A stretch of DNA of 64,000 nucleotides from Bacteroidales bacterium (GTDB lineage: Bacteria > Bacteroidota > Bacteroidia > Bacteroidales > UBA932), in contig SUYO01000008.1 of assembly GCA_015060385.1 (NCBI GenBank), forward strand, positions 1 through 64,000, given 5' to 3'. This document shows, piece after piece, positions 42,479 to 52,857 of the stretch. Made by a program: the position numbers and the translations under genes. The notes beneath the pieces are model-generated. The model did not search any database. It was not told the origin of the DNA and worked only from the letters and a program-made list of their open reading frames with translations. Numbering within the stretch: the first letter of the stretch is position 1; the number at the start of each line of letters is the position of its first letter.

Positions 42479-43126
42479 TTATAAGGCTATACCCGCATGT
42501 AACCCGATCGTTGGCCCTATGCTTGGACCTATAAAGAAGTTGGACTTGCCCCACAAATGGAATGCAATGCCAGGTTCCCAGGAAAACCACACCCGCCAGT
42601 CTCCAGGCAAGATGGGCCACTCCGGTTCTGAGGTAGAAGTGCGTTGGTATCCGTTTTCCATATACCAGTCGCTCAAGGCATAAACACGCCGTGCTCCCAG
42701 CATAATATCACTATACAGAGAGAAATTCTTTCTATGTCCGAGAGGAATATAGTGTCGATGATACAGGAAAAAATTCACGCGCTGCCCAGTGACAGTCCCA
42801 TTTACCGGGCCGAGGATCAAGAAGTTCTGCCCCCAACCGGCTCCAATTCCGAACACCTTTTTCTGGCTGGTACGGATACCGCCGGTCAACATTACCGAGC
42901 AGTCAAGGAGCATTGCGTTTGCCCTCAGACTTAACTCCGGCTTCCATTCTTTGCGTCCTTCTGCCGATAAATGGGCTTTAACGCCTTCAAAATAATTGCG
43001 AACCAGAAAACGTGGCTGTTCGAAGTTCAGTTTATCGGCGGTAACGGGCGTTGTCGTCTCTGCTGTCTGAGCTGCGGCAGAGACGGCAATGAGTGAGGCT
43101 AATATCGTTATTATCAAGTATTTCAT
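42479..43126 (-). CDS. Outer-membrane barrel-like protein of unknown function
   Basis: 215 residues from ATG 43126 (MKYLIITILASLIAVSAAAQ, a Sec signal); an upstream in-frame start would place 13 extra residues before it. The body alternates in the manner of a small beta-barrel (FGIGAGWGQNFLILGPVNG, RKNFSLYSDIMLGARRVY, FFIGPSIGPTIGLHAGIAL). Last gene of the sigma-factor operon, 4 bp after the previous stop. Probably part of the regulon output. I do not recognise the family. Confidence 0.6.
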   Translation of the reverse strand: MKYLIITILASLIAVSAAAQTAETTTPVTADKLNFEQPRFLVRNYFEGVKAHLSAEGRKEWKPELSLRANAMLLDCSVMLTGGIRTSQKKVFGIGAGWGQNFLILGPVNGTVTGQRVNFFLYHRHYIPLGHRKNFSLYSDIMLGARRVYALSDWYMENGYQRTSTSEPEWPILPGDWRVWFSWEPGIAFHLWGKSNFFIGPSIGPTIGLHAGIAL

Positions 43127-43130
43127 AATA

Positions 43131-43574
43131 CTATTGGTTTTCAAACATAGAACGTAAGTCTTCAAGGGTGGCGCTACCTTCCAGATAGAGGATTGTAATC
43201 AACCAGTCGGAATCAACCATCCTGGCTTGATAACAGAGGTAACGACGAACCCTAGCATATGGCGTAGGCTGGATCAAGGCATACGTCAAAAGTTTCCCGG
43301 TGATTTCAGTTTCGGCAGATTCCGCGGCATCAGCATCCGCTAAAATAAACCCGGCCACTTTCATTGCCGTTGACTCATCTACATGGAATTGTACACTGTG
43401 GTAATAATCCAATTTATAGGTGGCCATCCTTTCGCCACGCACTTCCGTAACAACCATCTGCTTCGCAGGTACCACCTTACCTCTGAAGACCGGATAGCAG
43501 TTCAACCCCCTCTGGGCCGAGGCAATGCCAGTAATCAACAGCAAAGCCATCATGCATAACAATATTCTTTTCAT
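43131..43574 (-). CDS. Exported protein of unknown function (DUF6108-like)
   Basis: 147 residues with a Sec signal (LLCMMALLLITGIASAQ). The body (FRGKVVPAKQMVVTEVRGER, MATYKLDYYHSVQFHVDEST, ARVRRYLCYQARMVDSDWLI) resembles small periplasmic proteins found after ECF sigma genes in Bacteroides, perhaps DUF6108; that name is from memory and weak. It overlaps the anti-sigma gene by 4 bp (ATGA), indicating one translationally linked operon. Confidence 0.5.
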   Translation of the reverse strand: MKRILLCMMALLLITGIASAQRGLNCYPVFRGKVVPAKQMVVTEVRGERMATYKLDYYHSVQFHVDESTAMKVAGFILADADAAESAETEITGKLLTYALIQPTPYARVRRYLCYQARMVDSDWLITILYLEGSATLEDLRSMFENQ

Positions 43575-43951
43575 CGCTGGAACATTTCTCTAAGCGAGGA
43601 GTCTACAGAAGACATTATCTGCTCATTATTATCTGAGATCTCTCCATATGAATAGCGGACGCAAAGTTCATCCTGATTGCGACTTTCTGCAGTCTTTAAG
43701 TTCAGACCTATGGCAACAACAGCTACTATGCTTGCCGCTACAGCAGCAAACGAATAGATACGTATGGCCCTTGCCCGCTTTTCTTTCTTCTCCTTACCTA
43801 TGGACAGGTATCCGAATACGCCCCGGATTTCCTCGAAGTCCGGATCGTCCACCCTTTCCACATACCGGGCCAGTTCCCGCTCCTCTTCCGGAGTAGTCTC
43901 CGCCTCCCAGTAGCGCTGCATCAGGGCTGTGTATTTCTCTTTATCTGTCAT
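43571..43951 (-). CDS. Putative single-span anti-sigma factor
   Basis: 126 residues. A cytoplasmic part of about 65 residues (YTALMQRYWEAETTPEEERE), a single membrane helix (SFAAVAASIVAVVAIGLNL, about 67-87) and a short periplasmic tail. This is the layout of small Bacteroidetes anti-sigma factors; the ZAS His-x3-Cys-x2-Cys motif is absent. Its start overlaps the sigma gene by 11 bp. It likely holds the sigma factor inactive until an envelope signal arrives. Confidence 0.7.
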   Translation of the reverse strand: MTDKEKYTALMQRYWEAETTPEEERELARYVERVDDPDFEEIRGVFGYLSIGKEKKEKRARAIRIYSFAAVAASIVAVVAIGLNLKTAESRNQDELCVRYSYGEISDNNEQIMSSVDSSLREMFQR

Positions 43952-44417
43952 ATTTCAGTGCGTTTCTAAGTGTTTTACGGGCGCGGGAGAGCTGCATCCT
44001 TACCGCTGCCGGCTCCATCTTCAGTTCTTTGGCGATATCTTCCAAAGTACGTCCGCCATATTCCTTCTCTTTCAGTATATATTGTTGAGTTACTGTCAAT
44101 TCTGACTGTATCTTCCGTTCCATTTCAGCGTAAGCCTTTTCTTTCTCGGCTGTATCCGGACTGTCGTCCGGACAATCAGTTTCCAAAGCTACAGTCCGTT
44201 CCCGTCGCCTTTCATTCAGGCTTGCATTCCTAACTGTCCTGCTCAGCAACGCCTCGGCTTCTTTCTCTGACTTAAGCGGATACTGTCGTCGCCAGAGCCG
44301 AACGAAGCTATCCTGCAGGATATCCTCCGCCGCACCCGCATCCGGCAGCAACCTGCCGGAAGTCAGTTTCAGCCTCTGCCTAAGTCTTATGAACGCGTCT
44401 GTCAAGTAGTCAGCCAT
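43941..44417 (-). CDS. ECF-type RNA polymerase sigma factor
   Basis: 158 residues. Region 2 has GAAEDILQDSFVRLWRRQYP and region 4 a helix-turn-helix, YGGRTLEDIAKELKMEPAAV then RMQLSRARKTLRNAL. The region 2 N-terminus is short compared with most ECF factors. A TATTTTTG on the minus strand at 44486-44493 could be its -7 element, without a visible partner. It begins a four-gene operon with an anti-sigma factor and two exported proteins, so it probably controls an envelope response that includes its own operon. Confidence 0.88.
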   Translation of the reverse strand: MADYLTDAFIRLRQRLKLTSGRLLPDAGAAEDILQDSFVRLWRRQYPLKSEKEAEALLSRTVRNASLNERRRERTVALETDCPDDSPDTAEKEKAYAEMERKIQSELTVTQQYILKEKEYGGRTLEDIAKELKMEPAAVRMQLSRARKTLRNALKYDR

Positions 44418-44507
44418 TGCCGTCAGGGTAATATCTAATTTCGCTCCGTCTACCTATATAACACATGACACCAGGAAACGTAACACAAAAATACGCTATT
44501 TTCATAT

Positions 44508-44545
44508 ACAAAACCCCCGAAAGTCTGGTATCTGACTTTCGGGGG
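44508..44545 (-). terminator. Intrinsic terminator of groEL
   Basis: On the minus strand CCCCCGAAAGTC pairs perfectly with GACTTTCGGGGG (44534-44545 with 44514-44525), 8-base loop, then TTTTGT. It separates groEL from the sigma operon downstream on the same strand. Confidence 0.88.
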
Positions 44546-44588
44546 TCAGGTCAGTCATCCTGACCTTATTTGTCGTATCTGAAAATTC

Positions 44589-46359
<1,771 letters not shown>

Positions 46360-46370
46360 GGAGAAATCTT

Positions 46371-46637
46371 TTAAAGTATTGCTAAAATGTCAGACTGTTT
46401 CATGATGAGGTAATCCTTGCCGTCAACAGCAACCTCGGTACCGGCATACTTGCCGTAGATTACAACATCACCTACCTTGACTTCCATCGGTTCATCCTTC
46501 TTTCCGGGACCTGCCGCTACGACTGTTCCCTGCTGTGGTTTTTCCTTTGCAGTGTCAGGAATGAAGAGTCCTGACGCTGTCTGAGTCTCGGCCGCCTTCG
46601 GCTCGATCACTACTCTGTCTGCTAATGGTCTGATCAT
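46371..46637 (-). CDS. groES: 10 kDa co-chaperonin GroES
   Basis: 88 residues. [20 protein letters not shown] at the start, the mobile loop near 17-34 ([15 protein letters not shown]) and [20 protein letters not shown] at the end. It caps GroEL. No CIRCE-like inverted repeat is visible upstream; 46674-46757 is repeat DNA. Confidence 0.97.
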   Translation of the reverse strand: MIRPLADRVVIEPKAAETQTASGLFIPDTAKEKPQQGTVVAAGPGKKDEPMEVKVGDVVIYGKYAGTEVAVDGKDYLIMKQSDILAIL

Positions 46638-46673
46638 ATCGTTTGTATTTTTTTTGTTTATTTGTTTTCATTC

Positions 46674-46757
46674 AATGGGATTGCCACGTCGTCCTTCGGG
46701 CTCCTCGCAATGACAGGCTCCGGCAACCCGTCGTCCTTCGGGATGACGGACGGGCTT
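46674..46757. repeat. Degenerate repeat upstream of groES
   Basis: Two imperfect copies of CGTCGTCCTTCGGG followed by ATGACNG (near 46686 and 46731). Same class as 11441-11576. Confidence 0.6.
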
Positions 46758-46793
46758 AGGACAAACAAAGTGCCAATCGGAAAAAACTGACAT

Positions 46794-46824
46794 TTTGTCA
46801 TACGGACAAAATTATTTAACTTTG
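46794..46824 (+). promoter_or_regulatory. Promoter of the DUF819 gene
   Basis: TTTG at 46794-46797 and TAACTTTG at 46817-46824, spacer 19 bp: full Bacteroides consensus, 22 bp before the start codon. Confidence 0.8.
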
Positions 46825-46846
46825 GCGAGACTAAAACCACAACACA

Positions 46847-48013
46847 ATGAACGTCCTAAACTGGATTATCCTCATCGCAGGATTCTGCCTGATACCGTCA
46901 GGAGTGCTCTGGCTCTGCAGAAAGTACGCTTTCCTCAAGAAGATAGGTCCCGTGATGCTTCTTTACGGACTCGGAATCATAATCGGAAACATCGGGCTCA
47001 TGCCCGAGCAGATGCCTGCCGTTCAGGAACTTCTGTCGAATGCGATGGTCCCGCTTGCCATTCCTCTGATGCTCTTCGGATGTACCTTCAACATGAAGGG
47101 GGCCAGGTCACAGATACTGGCGCTGGTTACAGGAATGATCTCCGTCGCGACGGCGGTTGTCATCGGATACTTCATCTTCGGCCGCGACCTTCCGGAGGGG
47201 GCGAAGATCGGAGGCATGCTGACAGGAGTGTACACAGGCGGAACGATCAACCTTGCGGCCCTGAAGACCATGCTCGGAGTCGATGACGGAACATACATCC
47301 TCATCAACTCATATGACATTCTTGTCAGTTTCCTTTACCTTTCCTTCCTGCTTGCAATAGGCATAAGGCTGTTCAGGAAGTTCCTGCCGAACAGTCTGGG
47401 AACATTCACAGCCAAAGACGAGGCCGCAATAAGGAACGAGATGGACAAGGAAGACCGCAAGCCGGTCAGGAGCTTCTTCACACGCATCGGCCTCGCCTAC
47501 ACTGCGAAGCTTCTGGGACTGACTCTGGTAATTGTAGGAATATCCGCGGGAGTGGCGCTTCTTCTGCCTTCAAGCATGTTCATGACCATCTTCATACTCA
47601 TGCTGACCACCCTCGGAATAGCATGCTCGTTCATCAAGAAGATACACAACATGAAATACAGCTATGACATCGGCATGTACTTCATATATATATTCTGTAT
47701 CGTGGTGGCATCGATGGCGGACCTGAGCAAGCTCAACCTGGCAGCCGGCATGGAGCTTCTGGGATACCTGCTCGTGGCTGTCTTCGGTTCGCTCCTGCTT
47801 CAGATCATATTCGCAAAGATATTCAGGATCGATTCCGACATGATGGTGATAGCATCGGTTACATTCATAAACTCGCCGCCTTTCGTCCCTATGATGGCAG
47901 CGGCCATGAAGAACAAGGATGTGCTCATCCCGGGACTCACCATCGGAGTCATCGGATATGCCGCAGGAAACTATCTTGGCTTCCTGATGTCCCAGCTTCT
48001 GGGACTGCTATAG
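46847..48013 (+). CDS. DUF819 family membrane protein
   Basis: 388 residues with about ten membrane helices. Conserved GLMPEQMPAVQELL and AIPLMLFGC in the first third, TGVYTGGTINLAALK near 125-140, and SVTFINSPPFVPMMAAAMKN near 340-360 mark the DUF819 (YjcL-type) family, of unknown transport function in the inner membrane. Monocistronic by its own promoter; its last 6 bp overlap the convergent RNA methylase gene. Confidence 0.88.
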   Translation: MNVLNWIILIAGFCLIPSGVLWLCRKYAFLKKIGPVMLLYGLGIIIGNIGLMPEQMPAVQELLSNAMVPLAIPLMLFGCTFNMKGARSQILALVTGMISVATAVVIGYFIFGRDLPEGAKIGGMLTGVYTGGTINLAALKTMLGVDDGTYILINSYDILVSFLYLSFLLAIGIRLFRKFLPNSLGTFTAKDEAAIRNEMDKEDRKPVRSFFTRIGLAYTAKLLGLTLVIVGISAGVALLLPSSMFMTIFILMLTTLGIACSFIKKIHNMKYSYDIGMYFIYIFCIVVASMADLSKLNLAAGMELLGYLLVAVFGSLLLQIIFAKIFRIDSDMMVIASVTFINSPPFVPMMAAAMKNKDVLIPGLTIGVIGYAAGNYLGFLMSQLLGLL

Positions 48014-48538
48014 GTGGAGACGGAAATGCCAGAGGATGACTCCTACGCTGACCGAGACATTCAGCGAGTGCTTCGTGCCGAACTGAGGAATCTCGAGACA
48101 GAAATCCGATGCATCTACGACATCCTGTCGTACTCCGGCAACCTCGTTGCCGAATACGACGGCATATTTCCTTCCCGGTTCCGGCTCGAATGCATCAAGC
48201 ATCACGGAACCTACTGTCTGTTCTGCACTGACGACCGTATACCCTTCCTCCTTGAGACGGCGGATGGCGTCCATGGTGTCGTCCACATGTTCCCAGACCA
48301 CGCTGTCCTCCGCACCGAGAGCAGACTTATGAATCTCGGCAGAAGGTGGTACGGCACATATTCCGCACAGCCAGACCTTGTCGATCTTGAATGAATCCGA
48401 TGTACGGAAAGCCGATCCCACATTATGGGCACTCCTTATGTTGTCAAGCACCACTACGATGCCTGATTCAGGCAGTTCCTTGTACTGATCAGCCGACACA
48501 CGGCCAAGTTCGATATTCAAAAGCTTCCTGTTCTGCAT
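48008..48538 (-). CDS. TrmH/SpoU family RNA methyltransferase
   Basis: 176 residues from ATG 48538 (MQNRKLLNIELGRVS); upstream in-frame codons enter the glyA leader. SpoU motif 1 is NVGSAFRTSDSF, motif 2 VVFGNEVAGV, motif 3 IPQFGTKHSLNVSVSVGVIL, together forming the knotted SAM site. It 2'-O-methylates a tRNA or rRNA ribose; which one cannot be told. Single-domain form without an N-terminal RNA-binding extension. Divergent from glyA. Confidence 0.9.
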   Translation of the reverse strand: MQNRKLLNIELGRVSADQYKELPESGIVVVLDNIRSAHNVGSAFRTSDSFKIDKVWLCGICAVPPSAEIHKSALGAEDSVVWEHVDDTMDAIRRLKEEGYTVVSAEQTVGSVMLDAFEPEPGRKYAVVFGNEVAGVRQDVVDASDFCLEIPQFGTKHSLNVSVSVGVILWHFRLHL

Positions 48539-48560
48539 AAAAGATGAAAAGTTATGGGCG

Positions 48561-48568
48561 CAAAGGTA
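48561..48568 (-). promoter_or_regulatory. Possible -7 element of the RNA methylase gene
   Basis: TACCTTTG on the minus strand matches TAnnTTTG, about 22 bp before the start. No TTTG at the expected upstream distance. Confidence 0.4.
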
Positions 48569-48588
48569 GTCAAAAAACAAAAAATGTT

Positions 48589-48596
48589 TATTTTTG
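48589..48596 (+). promoter_or_regulatory. Possible -7 element of glyA
   Basis: TATTTTTG matches TAnnTTTG, 21 bp before the glyA start. Upstream partner not evident. Confidence 0.45.
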
Positions 48597-48617
48597 CATT
48601 CTCTAAAACATAAGCTT

Positions 48618-49946
48618 ATGAGACAGGATGTACAAATTTTCAATCTGATCAAGAAGGAAGAAGACAGGCAGACATCGGGAATCGAGCTGATTGCCTCTGA
48701 AAACTATGTAAGCGAGCAGGTGCTGGAAGCCCTCGGTTCGATCTGCACAAACAAATACGCAGAAGGATATCCGGGAGCAAGATACTACGGCGGATGCGAG
48801 GTTGTTGACCAGATCGAGCAGCTGGCCATCGACAGACTCTGCGAGCTGTTCGAGGCAGAGTATGCAAATGTACAGCCGCACTCAGGAGCACAGGCAAACA
48901 TGGCGGTGATGATGGCATGCCTCAAGCCGGGAGAGACCTTCATGGGTCTTGACCTTGCCCACGGCGGTCACCTTACCCACGGTTCTCCTGTAAACATGTC
49001 AGGTATCCTCTACAACGCAGTGGCTTACGGACTTAAGGAGTCTACGGGAATGATTGATTACGACCAGATGGAGCAGAGAGCCCTCGAATTCAAGCCTAAG
49101 CTCATCATCGGAGGTGCTTCCGCATATTCAAGGGAATGGGACTATGCCCGCATGCGCGATATCGCCGACAAGGTAGGAGCCATCCTTTGGGTGGACATGG
49201 CGCACACCGCAGGTCTTATCGCTGCAGGTCTGCTCAGCAACCCGGTGAAATATGCACATATCGTGACATCCACAACACATAAGACCCTCCGTGGTCCTCG
49301 TGGAGGCATCATCCTCATGGGCAAGGATTTCGACAACCCATGGGGCCTCACTACACCTAAGGGTATCGTGAAGAAGATGTCCCAGATCCTGAATTCAAGC
49401 GTGTTCCCGGGAGTACAGGGTGGTCCGCTCGAACACTGCATCGCAGCTAAGGCGGTTTCCTTCTATGAGGCTCTCCAGCCTGAGTACAAGGAATACCAGA
49501 AGCAGGTGATATCGAATGCACAGGCAATGGCAGAGGCCTTCTCTTCAAGGGGCTACAAGATCGTTTCAGGCGGCACAGACAACCACCTCATGCTCATCGA
49601 CCTCCGCAGCAAGTTCCCTGAACTTACAGGAAAGGTTGCAGAGAAGGAGCTCGGAAAGGCAGACATCACCATCAACAAGAACATGGTGCCGTTCGATTCA
49701 CGCACTCCTTTCCAGACATCAGGTATCCGTGTGGGTACTCCAGCAATCACATCAAGAGGCTTCGTGGAGAAGGACATGGAGTTCATCGTAAACCTCATCG
49801 ACCAGGTGCTTGCAAATGCAGCAGCCAACCTTGATCTCATCGCAGGAAAGACAGAAGAAGGACGCGAGGCCTACGAGGAAGTGCTTGCAAACGTAAGGAA
49901 GCAGGTCCGCATGAAGACCAACGGAATGCCTCTCAACAGATATTAG
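48618..49946 (+). CDS. glyA: Serine hydroxymethyltransferase
   Basis: 442 residues from ATG 48618 ([15 protein letters not shown]); in-frame codons upstream lie in the promoter. [20 protein letters not shown], the PLP lysine in [15 protein letters not shown] (near 220) and [12 protein letters not shown] near the end identify the enzyme, which converts serine to glycine and charges tetrahydrofolate with one-carbon units. Followed by a terminator. Confidence 0.97.
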   Translation: MRQDVQIFNLIKKEEDRQTSGIELIASENYVSEQVLEALGSICTNKYAEGYPGARYYGGCEVVDQIEQLAIDRLCELFEAEYANVQPHSGAQANMAVMMACLKPGETFMGLDLAHGGHLTHGSPVNMSGILYNAVAYGLKESTGMIDYDQMEQRALEFKPKLIIGGASAYSREWDYARMRDIADKVGAILWVDMAHTAGLIAAGLLSNPVKYAHIVTSTTHKTLRGPRGGIILMGKDFDNPWGLTTPKGIVKKMSQILNSSVFPGVQGGPLEHCIAAKAVSFYEALQPEYKEYQKQVISNAQAMAEAFSSRGYKIVSGGTDNHLMLIDLRSKFPELTGKVAEKELGKADITINKNMVPFDSRTPFQTSGIRVGTPAITSRGFVEKDMEFIVNLIDQVLANAAANLDLIAGKTEEGREAYEEVLANVRKQVRMKTNGMPLNRY

Positions 49947-49967
49947 ACATCCTTTCGGATATAAATG

Positions 49968-50016
49968 ATGTCCCGACGGAGAGGAAAGGGAAATGCTTTC
50001 CTCCCTGTCGGGACAT
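49968..50016 (+). terminator. Hairpin terminator after glyA
   Basis: ATGTCCCGAC (49968-49977) pairs with GTCGGGACAT (50007-50016), with an inner GAGGAAAG/CTTTCCTC stem. Short T-run only. Confidence 0.6.
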
Positions 50017-50054
50017 TCTGTATGAAGATTGCATAACCATATACCGGACATATT

Positions 50055-50654
50055 ATGAAAAATCTTGTTAAACTGATCGCCCTTGCGGCATTTACCCTTC
50101 TTACCATGAATTCATGTTGCAATTCAGGCAGTACTGCCGATGCTGTTCTTGAGAACATCCACAACAGAAAGAGCGTACGTCAGTTCACCTCCGAACCAGT
50201 TTCCGACAAGCAGGTCGAAACCCTGCTCAGAGCAGCCATGGCAGCGCCTACTGCAGTCAACTATCAGCCTTGGAGATTCGTAGTCGTGACTGAAAGGGCA
50301 GAGCTTGATGAGATCGCAGGTATCCTTCCATATGCCCAGATGCTCAAGCAGGCACCTCTTGCAATCATCGTATGCGGAGAGACCACATGGATGGGCGGCA
50401 GCGAGAACCCTTACTGGCAGCAGGACTGCGCAGCTGCAACAGAGAATCTTCTTCTTGCAGCCGAGGCGATTGGACTTGGAGCAGTATGGACAGGAGTCTA
50501 TCCGAACAAGGATCTCTACATGAAGCTGCACGACTATCTTAACCTTCCATCGAACGTACAGCCTATGTGCTGCATTCCTGTCGGACATCCTGCAGGAAAC
50601 GACCAGCCGAAAGACAAATGGAAACCTGAAAACATCCATTACGGAAAGTGGTAG
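50055..50654 (+). CDS. Nitroreductase-family protein with lipoprotein signal
   Basis: 199 residues. The first 22 residues are an export signal ending in TMNSCC, so the enzyme should be outside the cytoplasm. The nitroreductase fold follows: NRKSVRQFTSEPVSDKQVE (FMN-binding Arg), AAMAAPTAVNYQPWRFVVVT, and AIGLGAVWTGVYPN. FMN enzymes of this family are usually cytosolic; an exported one would need its flavin attached or inserted on the far side. Alternatively the signal is a spurious leader and a later start is used, but no in-frame ATG precedes the domain. Confidence 0.85.
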   Translation: MKNLVKLIALAAFTLLTMNSCCNSGSTADAVLENIHNRKSVRQFTSEPVSDKQVETLLRAAMAAPTAVNYQPWRFVVVTERAELDEIAGILPYAQMLKQAPLAIIVCGETTWMGGSENPYWQQDCAAATENLLLAAEAIGLGAVWTGVYPNKDLYMKLHDYLNLPSNVQPMCCIPVGHPAGNDQPKDKWKPENIHYGKW

Positions 50655-50744
50655 ATCCTGCACATCGGCACCGTCGGCACCTGAAATTACAGTTTTAAGC
50701 ACCCACGGTGCACGAAATGCCTCAACATGACTTATAATTGACAT

Positions 50745-50780
50745 CGTCGGTGCGAGAATTCGAAGATTCTCGTACCGACG
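50745..50780. repeat. Inverted repeat before the HD hydrolase gene
   Basis: CGTCGGTGCGAGAAT (50745-50759) and ATTCTCGTACCGACG (50766-50780) form a 15-bp stem with one G-T. Weaker relatives (GTCGGCACC, CCACGGTGC) lie upstream at 50660-50710. Could be the terminator of the gene before it. Confidence 0.6.
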
Positions 50781-50798
50781 GTTCTGATAGAGAATAAA

Positions 50799-51476
50799 AT
50801 GAATAGTCTGGAAGAATACATATATAGCCATGTGGTTCCCGGATATGCCGGCTTCGATGCAGCCCACCGTGAGGATCATGCACTGACCGTGATCGGTCAG
50901 GCGATGCAGCTTCTTGAAAGTATGCCGCAGTGGCTTCGTGAGGCCAAGGATGCAGGGCAGGACGTATCAGAGTGGGAGGTAGAGGTCAGAAAGGATATAC
51001 TGCTTGCAGCTGCAGCCTGCCATGACCTGGGGCTTGTAAACGGCAGGGAGAACCACCATCTGGATTCCGGAAGGATAATCCGCTCGGAAGGAAGGCTGAG
51101 GGAGTGGTTCAGCTCCGACGAAATAGAGATCATCGCACAGGCTGCTGAAGACCACCGTGCTTCCGGCAAGTCAGCTCCGAGGAGCATCTACGGGATGCTG
51201 GTGGCAGAAGCCGACAGGGTGATCGACGGTGATACGATAATCCGCCGTACCCTCCAGTTCGGTCAGAAGCATTACCCCGGACTTGACAGAGAGGGACATA
51301 TCGAAAGGGCTGTCGTACACCTGCGTGAGAAATACGGTCGCGGCGGCTACCTCAGGCTCTGGATTCCCTGGAGCGACAATGCGGCACGCCTGTCGGAGCT
51401 CCAGGACATGATCGCCGACGACGCGGCGATCCATGAGACCACGTTAAAGGAGTTCGAAAAGCTCTGCAGCGATTGA
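50799..51476 (+). CDS. HD domain phosphohydrolase
   Basis: 225 residues. HD metal-site residues can be seen: His23 and His27 in AAHREDHALT, His75-Asp76 in ACHDLGL, His86/87 and Asp139 in EADRVIDGD. This matches YedJ/Ypgq-like HD hydrolases that act on nucleotides or similar phosphoesters; the substrate is unknown. The last 33 bp overlap the end of the convergent M23 gene. Confidence 0.82.
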   Translation: MNSLEEYIYSHVVPGYAGFDAAHREDHALTVIGQAMQLLESMPQWLREAKDAGQDVSEWEVEVRKDILLAAAACHDLGLVNGRENHHLDSGRIIRSEGRLREWFSSDEIEIIAQAAEDHRASGKSAPRSIYGMLVAEADRVIDGDTIIRRTLQFGQKHYPGLDREGHIERAVVHLREKYGRGGYLRLWIPWSDNAARLSELQDMIADDAAIHETTLKEFEKLCSD

Positions 51477-52718
51477 GCGGGAGCGGATTGAATCAACCTG
51501 AGCCTTGTATATCTTATGAGCCGCCTCGAAAGCAGGGCGGCTTTCTTCCTTTATAGGTTCTGCAGGAGGAGATTCCATCTTGAGAGGGTTGATAGGGGTT
51601 CCGTTCTTCCAGACACGGAAATCAAGATGAGGACCGGTCGAGCGTCCTGTAGAACCCACATATCCGATGACCTGCCCCTGACGTACCCTCTGGCCGGTCT
51701 TCAGGCCGGGACCATATTTCGACAGATGGAGATAGGCTGTCGAATACACTGAATTGTGTCTGATCCTGACGACATTACCTCCTGCTCCCTCATATTTCAT
51801 GCTTGTGACGACTCCGTCACCGATACTCATCACCGGGGTTCCCTTAGGAGCCGCATAGTCGACTCCCGTATGTGGCTGAACCTTACGCGTAACAGGATGC
51901 CTGCGCGCATATGAAAAGCCTGAACTGATACGCGAATAACTCAGAGGAGCCTTCAGGAAGGCCTTCCTCATGCTCTCTCCCTTTTCGTTCCACCATACGT
52001 TTCCTCCGTCTCCCTGATTGTACATCACCATCGGAAGATCCTCTCCCCCATGGCTGAACACGGCATAGCGTACGGTATCCACAGCTATAACCTCGCCGTC
52101 ACATACCTTCTCTTCATACAGAACTCTGAAGCGGTCACCTTTCTGAAGGGCAAAGAAGTCCACCGTCCATGCATATATGTCTGAAAGATTCACGATAAGC
52201 AGCGGAGACACATCGGCTGCAATCATATCGTTCCAGAGAGAGGTGCTTATCATCACGTCCGCATACTTCTTCTGAATGGTCACTGGTTTCTCGTACACCC
52301 ACGCCGAATAAGGAGGACGGCATGAGAAGACTATGCTGCTGGCACGATCGCGGTCATAGACCAGATAGAGGAGATCCTCATCTTCATAGTACGCCCTGTA
52401 GGCCTGACCGACACGGAGGGTCCTGACATCAAACACGGAATCACAGGCCTCCGTAAGATTGTAGGCCTCCTGGGCGGACATTCCGAGCGAACCCAGAAGG
52501 GTCGAGAAGAACTGTCCGTTCCTTACCTTGCCTTCCTTGACAGAAAGGGAATCCGGGCAGAAACCGAGAGGATGTTCCGCAGTCTCATCTTCGGCACACA
52601 CATCACAATCATCTGATGATGAAGAAGATACATCTCCACTACATGAAGAAAGAGCTATAAGGGCAGCTGACGCCATAAGCGCCGCTGACTTGAAAAGAAG
52701 TGTTCGGGTGATTTTCAT
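51444..52718 (-). CDS. M23-family lipoprotein with altered metal motif
   Basis: 424 residues from ATG 52718 (MKITRTLLFKSAALMASAAL); lipobox-like ALSSC (Cys25). A long N-terminal region (60-260; GMSAQEAYNLTEACDSVFDV, QKGDRFRVLYEEKVCDGEVI) resembles the LysM-like and OapA-like domains of Bacteroidetes M23 proteins. The M23 domain has HTGVDYAAPKG but GPHLDFRVW, that is HxD instead of HxH. The second His is normally a zinc ligand, so the protein may be inactive or use Asp. It may regulate or scaffold wall hydrolysis. Divergent from mraZ. Confidence 0.82.
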   Translation of the reverse strand: MKITRTLLFKSAALMASAALIALSSCSGDVSSSSSDDCDVCAEDETAEHPLGFCPDSLSVKEGKVRNGQFFSTLLGSLGMSAQEAYNLTEACDSVFDVRTLRVGQAYRAYYEDEDLLYLVYDRDRASSIVFSCRPPYSAWVYEKPVTIQKKYADVMISTSLWNDMIAADVSPLLIVNLSDIYAWTVDFFALQKGDRFRVLYEEKVCDGEVIAVDTVRYAVFSHGGEDLPMVMYNQGDGGNVWWNEKGESMRKAFLKAPLSYSRISSGFSYARRHPVTRKVQPHTGVDYAAPKGTPVMSIGDGVVTSMKYEGAGGNVVRIRHNSVYSTAYLHLSKYGPGLKTGQRVRQGQVIGYVGSTGRSTGPHLDFRVWKNGTPINPLKMESPPAEPIKEESRPAFEAAHKIYKAQVDSIRSRSIAAELFELL

Positions 52719-52723
52719 GCCGG

Positions 52724-52731
52724 CAAATATA
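52724..52731 (-). promoter_or_regulatory. Possible -7 element of the M23 lipoprotein gene
   Basis: TATATTTG on the minus strand, 5 bp before the start codon, matches TAnnTTTG; the transcript would be leaderless or begin just inside the gene, so this is weak. Confidence 0.3.
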
Positions 52732-52782
52732 CAAATAAAAACATAGCCTGAAAGGGCTTCAGGCAAGGGTGTTGATAGAAAT

Positions 52783-52816
52783 GTGGAAAATTTTGTAAAA
52801 AAGTGGAATAAAGTGG
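52783..52816 (+). promoter_or_regulatory. MraZ-type operator: three phased GTGGA boxes
   Basis: GTGGAAAA at 52783, GTGGAATA at 52803 and GTGGAAAA at 52813 are spaced 20 and 10 bp, so all lie on one face of the helix. MraZ of other phyla binds direct repeats containing TGG upstream of its own gene. Placed over the -33 region of the mraZ promoter, so binding should repress. Confidence 0.65.
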
Positions 52817-52827
52817 AAAATTATTTC

Positions 52828-52835
52828 TAATTTTG
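52828..52835 (+). promoter_or_regulatory. -7 element of the dcw promoter
   Basis: TAATTTTG matches TAnnTTTG, 22 bp before mraZ. The expected -33 position overlaps the GTGG boxes instead of carrying TTTG. Confidence 0.5.
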
Positions 52836-52857
52836 CGACACTAATGGCGTATAGACT

